From assembly GCF_001420605.1 (NCBI RefSeq), contig NZ_LJIZ01000012.1, positions 1-64,000 on the forward strand: 64,000 nucleotides of DNA, given 5' to 3'. The first letter of the stretch is position 1. Every line of letters begins with the position of its first letter. A model generated the notes under the pieces. It did no database searches. It had not been told where the DNA came from and worked only from the letters and a program-made list of their open reading frames with translations. The DNA comes from Bacillus sp. FJAT-25509 (lineage in GTDB: Bacteria > Bacillota > Bacilli > Bacillales > Bacillaceae_G). Shown one piece after another: positions 58,397 through 64,000 of the stretch. The translations under genes and the position numbers were made by a program.

Positions 58397-58420
58397 AAGC
58401 AGACTTGTGTCTACTTTTTT
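58397..58420 (+). terminator. duplicated terminator, right flank of element copy 2
   Basis: GAAGCAGAC pairs imperfectly with GTCTACTTT, then CATTG. It serves no adjacent gene end. Confidence 0.7.
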
Positions 58421-58553
58421 CATTGCTGACAGACATTAAAAATAAATAAATTCTTTAAACTACCAAATACTAAATTAAACAAAAACTTGAAACTTCATTT
58501 ATAATAAAAACGATAACATTCAATTATTAAACTGTTGAAAGAAGGTTTCTAAT

Positions 58554-59525
58554 TTGGCACATATCTTAGTAGCGGGAAAAATCCCAGAAAAAGCCGAGCA
58601 ATTATTAAAAGATCATCATGTCATTGTTTATGAAAATGAGCAATTAATTACAGAAGATGAATTGTGTGAACTAGTTGGTGGGATAGATGCAATTTTAAGT
58701 TTACTATCCACTCCAATCACCAAAAGAGTAATTGATGCTGCTAAAAATGTAAAAATTATTGCTAATTACGGAGCAGGATTTAATAATATCGATGTAGATT
58801 ATGCAACTAGTAAAGGCATTCATATTACAAACACTCCACTTGTTTCTACAGACGCAACTGCTGAGTTAACTTTTGGAATCCTCCTAGCTGTATCCAGAAG
58901 AATAGTCGAAGGGGACGAACTTTGCCGCACAATAGGTTTTGAAGGGTGGGCTCCATTATTCTTTAGAGGAACCGAAGTATCAGGAAAAACTTTAGGTATT
59001 TTTGGTTTCGGTAATATCGGACAAGCTGTAGCTAAACGAGCTAGGGCTTTTAATATGAATATTATTTATCACCAACCAAGAAGATTAAGTAATGAACTTG
59101 AACAAGAATTAAATGCCACTTACGTATCAATGGATGAACTTTTAAAGACTTCTGACTATATTACCCTTCATTCTCCTTACAAGCCCGATCTACACCATTT
59201 ATTTGGAAAAGAAGAGTTTTATAAGATGAAAGATACTGCATTTTTTATCAATGCAGCTAGAGGTCCTTTAGCGAACGAACAGGAATTAGTAGACGCATTA
59301 AAGGATGGCGTAATTGCGGGTGCGGCTCTAGATGTATTTGAATTCGAACCAAAAATAACAGAAGAGCTAAAATCACTTACAAATGTTGTATTAACACCTC
59401 ATATCGGTAATGCAACATATGAAACTCGTGATGCTATGTCAGAAATAGCAGCTAAAAATATTATTGAGGTTATGGCTGAACGACCACCAATCTCACCTGT
59501 AAATCAAATTCTTGTGAAGAGCTAA
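58554..59525 (+). CDS. D-isomer-specific 2-hydroxyacid dehydrogenase
   Basis: 323 residues from a TTG start behind AAGAAGG. NAD motif GIFGFGNIGQAVAKRA near 145-160. Catalytic Arg lies in NAARGPLANE, Glu in FEFEPKI and His in HIGNAT near 282. It reduces a 2-oxoacid such as glyoxylate, hydroxypyruvate or pyruvate, or works in reverse; substrate not readable. Single-gene unit with its own terminator. Confidence 0.9.
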   Translation: MAHILVAGKIPEKAEQLLKDHHVIVYENEQLITEDELCELVGGIDAILSLLSTPITKRVIDAAKNVKIIANYGAGFNNIDVDYATSKGIHITNTPLVSTDATAELTFGILLAVSRRIVEGDELCRTIGFEGWAPLFFRGTEVSGKTLGIFGFGNIGQAVAKRARAFNMNIIYHQPRRLSNELEQELNATYVSMDELLKTSDYITLHSPYKPDLHHLFGKEEFYKMKDTAFFINAARGPLANEQELVDALKDGVIAGAALDVFEFEPKITEELKSLTNVVLTPHIGNATYETRDAMSEIAAKNIIEVMAERPPISPVNQILVKS

Positions 59526-59533
59526 ATATAGAA

Positions 59534-59582
59534 AAGGGATGGACATAAGTTAGTTTAACTGACTTATGTCCATTCCCTTTTT
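59534..59582 (+). terminator. terminator after the dehydrogenase gene
   Basis: GGGATGGACATAAGT pairs with ACTTATGTCCATTCCC, then TTTTTT. Confidence 0.92.
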
Positions 59583-59657
59583 TATTTATTTTATTAGCGA
59601 TTTTCAGAATTTATTTGCAGTTAATAGTTTTTCAAAGCTTTATTCCCTATAGAAAAA

Positions 59658-59694
59658 AGAGGGTTCCCATAAAAATTCACTTGGGATACCCTCT
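59658..59694 (-). terminator. metNIQ operon terminator
   Basis: AGAGGGTTCCCA pairs with TGGGATACCCTCT; T run on the minus strand. Confidence 0.85.
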
Positions 59695-59701
59695 CTGTTT
59701 A

Positions 59702-60523
59702 TTATTGACTTACAGGTACTACAGCACCTTTATATTTTTTAATGATGAAATCTTGAATTTCTTTTGAGTGTAATACTTTTACAAGCTCTTTAATTTCTTT
59801 TTTATCTTTATCACCTTTACGAACTGCGATAATGTTTACATATGGAGAGTCTTTACCTTCTAAAGCAATAGCATCCTTCATTGGGTTTAATCCAGCATCA
59901 ATTGCGTAGTTTGTGTTAATTAAAACTGCATCGCCTTCATTGTTTTGATATACTTTTGGAAGCATACCAGCGTCTACGTCAGCTTGGAATTTTAAGTGTT
60001 TTGGATTCTCAACAATGTCTTTAATTTGAGCAGTAGTTGGATCAATTCCAGCTTTAAGTTTAATTAATCCTTCGTGTTGTAATAAGCTTAACATACGACC
60101 ATGGTCAGCTACTGAGCTACTCATGATAATTTTAGCTCCATTTGGAAGTTCATCTAAGCTCTTATATTTTTTAGAGTAAACTCCAATTGGCTCGATGTGG
60201 ATTCCACCAGCGTTTTCAAATTTATAACCATTTTCTTTCATTTGAGACTCTAAATATGGAATGTGTTGGAAATAGTTTGCATCTAATTCTTTTGAAGCTA
60301 GTGCTTTATTTGGTAATACATAATCTTGGAATTTAACAATTTTTAAGTTAATTCCTTCTTTTTTAAGGATTGGTTTAGCTTGTTCTAAAATAACTGCGTG
60401 AGGTACATTTGATGCACCTACCACTAATTCTTTATTTTTATCTTCTCCACCTTTATTACATGCTGCTAAAGATAATGCTAAAACACCTGCTCCTAATAAA
60501 CTTGCGATTTTTTTAAATTTCAC
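59702..60523 (-). CDS. metQ: methionine ABC transporter substrate-binding lipoprotein MetQ
   Basis: 273 residues. Lipobox LAAC with Cys22. NlpA/MetQ fold with VGASNVPHAVILEQAKPIL and NYFQHIPYLE. It captures methionine outside the cell and delivers it to MetI/MetN. The last gene of the operon. Confidence 0.96.
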   Translation of the reverse strand: MKFKKIASLLGAGVLALSLAACNKGGEDKNKELVVGASNVPHAVILEQAKPILKKEGINLKIVKFQDYVLPNKALASKELDANYFQHIPYLESQMKENGYKFENAGGIHIEPIGVYSKKYKSLDELPNGAKIIMSSSVADHGRMLSLLQHEGLIKLKAGIDPTTAQIKDIVENPKHLKFQADVDAGMLPKVYQNNEGDAVLINTNYAIDAGLNPMKDAIALEGKDSPYVNIIAVRKGDKDKKEIKELVKVLHSKEIQDFIIKKYKGAVVPVSQ

Positions 60524-60545
60524 TGTCAGTTCCTCCCTTATATGA

Positions 60546-61214
60546 TTAAGCTCTTTTATCTATTTTCGTTGTTACTAAATCTCCAATAAACTGAAGAATA
60601 AATACAATTAATAAAATAATGACTGTCGCAACAAGAGTTACTTGGTTATTAGAACGTTGGTATCCTTCCATAAATGCTAGGTTACCAAGTCCACCTCCAC
60701 CGACTACACCAGCCATTGCTGTATAACCAACAATTGCGATTGTAGTAACTGTTAAACCTGAAATAATTGCTGGTAAAGCTTCTGGTATTAATACTTTTAC
60801 GATGATTGTAAAGGTACTAGCTCCCATTGCTCTTGCAGCTTCGATTACACCTTTATCAATTTCACGTAATCCGATTTCGACCATCCTTGCATAGAATGGT
60901 GCAGCACCAATAATTAATGCAGGTAATGCTGCTTTTGCTCCAAGCATTGAGCCAAGTATAAAGATCGTAAATGGAATTAATAAAATGATTAAAATGATAA
61001 ACGGTATTGAACGAAAAATATTTACAAACGCTGCTAGGATTGTATTAAAAAATTTATTTTCAAGTAACTGGTCTTTACTAGTTAAAAATAAGAATAAACC
61101 TATTATTAGTCCAAAAATGAACGTTGCAAGCGCAGCTATTACTGTCATGAATAATGTTTCTTGAGAAGCTACAAGCATTGCATCCCAATCAACATTCGGA
61201 AAAAGTTGTGTCAT
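60546..61214 (-). CDS. metI: methionine ABC transporter permease MetI
   Basis: 222 residues, five to six membrane helices. The permease EAA loop is IEAARAMGASTFTIIVKVLIPEA, of which EAARAMGASTFTIIVKVLIP carries the conserved EAA and G. GGAGGTAG lies before the ATG, within the end of metN. Called metP in B. subtilis. Confidence 0.95.
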   Translation of the reverse strand: MTQLFPNVDWDAMLVASQETLFMTVIAALATFIFGLIIGLFLFLTSKDQLLENKFFNTILAAFVNIFRSIPFIILIILLIPFTIFILGSMLGAKAALPALIIGAAPFYARMVEIGLREIDKGVIEAARAMGASTFTIIVKVLIPEALPAIISGLTVTTIAIVGYTAMAGVVGGGGLGNLAFMEGYQRSNNQVTLVATVIILLIVFILQFIGDLVTTKIDKRA

Positions 61215-61215
61215 C

Positions 61216-62220
61216 TTATGCTACCTCCACTTCAACTTGTTTTGCTTCTAAATAAGCGATTGCTTCTTTGATGTTTTTTATGTCACCAACAAGTTGAATC
61301 TTCATTGTCCCATAAGAGCCTTCAGCAGTTTGAACAATTTTTCCTTGTAAAATGTTAATCTCAATATCAAAGTGCTTAACTACCTCAGAAATATGCGGCT
61401 GATCTGCTTGACCATTTTTAAAGGTTAGCTTGTAAGTATTATCCTTCCCATCACCTTGAGAAATTACTTCACCTTCATCATTGCCTTTGATTTGCGTCAC
61501 AAATTTCTTTGTAATTGCTTGTTTAGGACGAGTAAATACATCAACAACATGGCCTTCTTCTACTACATTTCCGTTTTCCATTACTGCTACTCGTTGACAA
61601 ATCTTTTGAATAACATGCATTTCATGGGTAATCAGAATGATTGTAATACCAAGCTGTTTATTAATATTTGTCAGTAAAGCCAATATTGAATCTGTTGTTT
61701 CAGGATCTAATGCAGAAGTCGCTTCATCACATAAAAGAACATCTGGGTTATTAGCAAGTGCTCTTGCAATTCCGACACGTTGCTTTTGACCTCCACTTAG
61801 TTCAGAAGGATAAGCATTTTCTCTACCTTCAAGTCCTACAAGTTTAATTAATTCTTTCGCACGATTAATGCTTTCCTTTTTTGAAACTTTAGCAATTTCA
61901 AGTGGGAAAAGTATATTTTCTAATACAGTTCTTGACCACAATAAATTAAAATGCTGAAAAATCATTCCTATTTTTTGTCTTGCTTTTCTTAACTGACTAG
62001 ATGAGCATTTAGAGATCGATTGGCCATTAATAATCACTTCACCTGATGTAGGGGACTCAAGTCCATTTAGCATACGTAATAACGTACTTTTCCCTGCGCC
62101 GCTATATCCGATCATGCCAAAAATTTCACCTGTTTCAATATTTAAAGAAACATTTTGTACTGCGGTAACTGTGCCCTTTTTACCTTTGTATGTTTTACTT
62201 ACATTATTTATTTGAATCAT
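61216..62220 (-). CDS. metN: methionine ABC transporter ATPase MetN
   Basis: 334 residues. Walker A GYSGAGKST, signature LSGGQKQRVG, Walker B VLLCDEATSAL. The C-terminal NIL domain (~255-334) senses methionine in this family. First gene of the operon, under the S-box riboswitch upstream. Confidence 0.96.
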   Translation of the reverse strand: MIQINNVSKTYKGKKGTVTAVQNVSLNIETGEIFGMIGYSGAGKSTLLRMLNGLESPTSGEVIINGQSISKCSSSQLRKARQKIGMIFQHFNLLWSRTVLENILFPLEIAKVSKKESINRAKELIKLVGLEGRENAYPSELSGGQKQRVGIARALANNPDVLLCDEATSALDPETTDSILALLTNINKQLGITIILITHEMHVIQKICQRVAVMENGNVVEEGHVVDVFTRPKQAITKKFVTQIKGNDEGEVISQGDGKDNTYKLTFKNGQADQPHISEVVKHFDIEINILQGKIVQTAEGSYGTMKIQLVGDIKNIKEAIAYLEAKQVEVEVA

Positions 62221-62301
62221 ACACTTGATCTCCTTTCAAAACATTCTAACAACTTATCTTTCAATTTTTTGTAAGTAAGTACTTTTTTAGTCGCATAAAA
62301 C

Positions 62302-62337
62302 AAAAAAACCTTTCAACTCACATGAGTAGAAAGGTTT
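62302..62337 (-). terminator. S-box expression-platform terminator
   Basis: On the minus strand AAACCTTTCTACTCATG pairs with CATGAGTTGAAAGGTTT (one mismatch), followed by TTTTTT. It lies between the aptamer and metN. Confidence 0.9.
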
Positions 62338-62359
62338 AACATACAAAAAGTATTCCTTT

Positions 62360-62470
62360 CTCTCATCTCTCAAAGCATATGCTTTGCAGGAATTAGCACC
62401 ATTTCAATGACAATCATTGACGGTTGCTGGGTTTCACAGGGCACAGTCCCTCCACCTCTCTCGATAAGAG
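62360..62470 (-). ncRNA. SAM-I (S-box) riboswitch
   Basis: Minus strand: P1 CTCTTATC (62470-62463) pairs with GATGAGAG (62367-62360). Between lie the hallmark AGAGAGGTGGAGGGACTG, GAAACCCAGCAACC and AATGGTGCTAATTCCTGC. SAM binding would favour the terminator at 62302-62337 and shut off metNIQ. Confidence 0.97.
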
Positions 62471-62522
62471 TTAACTTACGATCTATTAAGTTGTTTAACG
62501 TAATTTCTTTAACGTAAGTCCA

Positions 62523-62551
62523 ATTCTACAAACTTAGACAGTAGTTGTCAA
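62523..62551 (-). promoter_or_regulatory. metNIQ promoter
   Basis: TTGACA (62551-62546), 17 bases, TAGAAT (62528-62523). It lies just upstream of the S-box and its -35 overlaps the yusD stop codon. Confidence 0.85.
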
Positions 62552-62910
62552 CAATTTTCTAAAAGTTTTTTTTCGTTTTCTACACTTGTATATTGAAAAA
62601 TCGTTTCCATTAGTAGTAATAATCGATAGTTCCCTTCAAAAGAAGCATCATTCAGTTTTAATAAAAGTCCTAACCTTTGCGAACCTGAATTTAGATATTC
62701 CCATCCATCTTTTGAAAAATTAACTCTAAGTTGCGGAATCGAACGATCAATTACCTCGATAAACGGAGCCTTTTTACTTAACTTTATAAATACTTTTTCA
62801 TTTAGGCAGTTTAATTCTACAATCCTTTCTTCGATTGGCAAAATGATTTGTAAATATTCCTTTTTTATAAATAAGTTTCTTGCTTGTCCTATCCACTCCT
62901 TGATATCCAT
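62548..62910 (-). CDS. yusD: YusD-like protein
   Basis: 120 residues from ATG 62910. A small soluble alpha/beta protein; assigned by position between metN and yusE, as in B. subtilis. Function unknown. GGGAGAGG lies upstream; the GTG at 62919 is inside that site. Confidence 0.65.
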   Translation of the reverse strand: MDIKEWIGQARNLFIKKEYLQIILPIEERIVELNCLNEKVFIKLSKKAPFIEVIDRSIPQLRVNFSKDGWEYLNSGSQRLGLLLKLNDASFEGNYRLLLLMETIFQYTSVENEKKLLENC

Positions 62911-63130
62911 AATAAACACCTCTCCCGATTTCTTTAATCTTATTTTCTCATAGATAAGAGGTGTATTCTTTATATTTCGCTCGACATTTACCTTGATAAA
63001 AATCTATATTTTAATTTTATTTCTACAACATTCAACTCATTTCCCGAGAAATATGTCAAAGGTTAGGGACATTTATAAGGGATTTAGAAAATGAAATAGC
63101 TCTCGTATGATCACTTAAAAAGACAAATAA

Positions 63131-63157
63131 AAAGAGTGCATTTCGAATGCACTCTCT
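63131..63157 (-). terminator. yusE terminator
   Basis: AGAGTGCATTTCGAATGCACTCT is a perfect hairpin; TTTTTATTT follows on the minus strand. Confidence 0.88.
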
Positions 63158-63196
63158 TTAATGTAATGTCAAAATCCTAAAAACTTGATGATCAAC

Positions 63197-63520
63197 TCAT
63201 CGTTTAATATATAAATTATATTTTTTTAACAATTCATGTAAATAAGGTACAGATTGAAAAGCGTAAATTTTTTGTTTCATTTCCCCATTTTCAAAAATAA
63301 GTAAACAAGGTACACTTTCAACCTTCCAGTTTTGAGCTTCTTCCACTATTTCATTAATATTTACCTTACTGATAGGTAAATTTGGCAGAATCTCATTTAC
63401 AACTTCTAGCATTTTAGAAGCTACTTGGCATGTACCACACATTGCGGTATAAATATAAATAACTGTAGTCTCTTTTGATTGAATTCTTTGCATTATTTCA
63501 TTCTTTGTCCATTGCTGCAT
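63197..63520 (-). CDS. yusE: thioredoxin-like protein YusE
   Basis: 107 residues, thioredoxin fold. Active site CGTC (in YTAMCGTCQVA) and cis-proline in VESVPCLLIF. It probably reduces disulfides in the cytoplasm. GAGGAATA precedes the ATG, 15 bases after yusF. Confidence 0.9.
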   Translation of the reverse strand: MQQWTKNEIMQRIQSKETTVIYIYTAMCGTCQVASKMLEVVNEILPNLPISKVNINEIVEEAQNWKVESVPCLLIFENGEMKQKIYAFQSVPYLHELLKKYNLYIKR

Positions 63521-63535
63521 ATTCTTTATTCCTCT

Positions 63536-63892
63536 TTAATTTGTACGTAAATAATCTGTAAATACTAAAATATCTGCCCCTAATAATACACTAGCTAAAT
63601 GTTGACTCGGAGCTGTTGCCACTTCTCGATAACTTCTATCAATGTACAGATGCTCTGCCTGTGGAAATTCTCTTTTTAACAATCTTCTAAGCTTTTCACC
63701 AGCCTCATCTGCATCTACTAACACATAAATTTCTCTTAAATCTAACATTTCAGCAAGCTCATCTAGCTTTGAAGTACCAACTGTACCATTCGTACAGATA
63801 ATATCTACAGGCTCCTTTATGATTGTCTGTATTTTCCTCTTATCAGTAGTACCTTCGACAATGATAACTTTTCTTTGATCTTCAATATTCAC
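63536..63892 (-). CDS. yusF: Toprim-domain protein YusF
   Basis: 118 residues forming one Toprim domain: Glu in VIIVEGTTDKRKI and the DxD in VLVDADEAGEKLRR. RNase M5-like small Toprim protein; its nucleic acid substrate is unknown. Starts at GTG 63892 behind AGGTGATG. Confidence 0.88.
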   Translation of the reverse strand: MNIEDQRKVIIVEGTTDKRKIQTIIKEPVDIICTNGTVGTSKLDELAEMLDLREIYVLVDADEAGEKLRRLLKREFPQAEHLYIDRSYREVATAPSQHLASVLLGADILVFTDYLRTN

Positions 63893-64000
63893 TGGGCATC
63901 ACCTAATGTATAGGACTCAAAAACTTTTGACTAAAAATCTTTTGTATATAGTATATTCGATTTCCCCTTAGTTGTTTCCTTTTTTTCCCCTAAATGAAAA

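Overview
The window is low-GC, densely packed chromosomal DNA from an endospore-forming member of the Bacillaceae. Gene content and order follow the yug-kap-pbpD-yuf-yui-yum-yut-yun-suf-yus arc of Bacillus subtilis closely. Sporulation genes (kapD, yutH, yutC, lytH/yunA, yunB), the SufCDSUB order with sufU, and many TTG starts behind strong Shine-Dalgarno sequences all fit that placement. Genus is not provable from the sequence; a Gottfriedia- or Bacillus-like organism is my guess.

Layout. 1-330: promoter and leader of an rRNA operon running leftwards out of the window. 330-6100: MgtC-like protein, YugO potassium channel, YugN, Pgi, small membrane protein, YugI and a YugF-like hydrolase. 6129-10435: two-component system overlapping a beta-propeller lipoprotein gene, then a YtkA-like lipoprotein. 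10700-18420: KapD, PBP4, YufK, thioesterase, SRPBCC protein, YuiC, YuiB, Nudix hydrolase, YumB. 18830-26086: YumC, YutM, DapF, YuzB, YutJ, an SPFH/NfeD pair, YuzD and YutI, a block rich in redox and Fe-S functions. 26129-35490: YutH, YutG, YutF, YutE, GlpX, DUF3055, YutD, YutC, LipA, LytH and YunB. 35596-44552: HD-GYP protein, YunC, YunD, YunE, DinB and a 1422-residue Vpr-type protease with a dockerin. 44956-50171: suf operon. 50415-53221: DUF2164, DUF3298 and a serine hydrolase. 53577-57863: dltXABCD. 58554-63892: 2-hydroxyacid dehydrogenase, S-box-controlled metNIQ, YusD, YusE and YusF.

How the genes work together. Three complete operons are clear: sufCDSUB (Fe-S assembly, with the carriers YutM and YutI and the client LipA elsewhere in the window), dltXABCD (D-alanylation of teichoic acids) and metNIQ (methionine import under a SAM-I riboswitch). 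Cell-envelope and sporulation genes make up much of the rest.

The most unusual material is noncoding. Two ~500 bp elements with ~22 bp terminal inverted repeats (24889-25392 and 57898-58391) carry no gene but hold a conserved structured core. Each is flanked by a duplicated copy of a local Rho-independent terminator, and a decayed third copy lies at ~50905-51167. Other signals worth attention are a DnaA-box cluster at 31107-31278, a near-perfect Rex-type operator with a possible promoter and terminator but no gene at 19909-20092, and a tandem array of hairpin repeats at 27284-27558.
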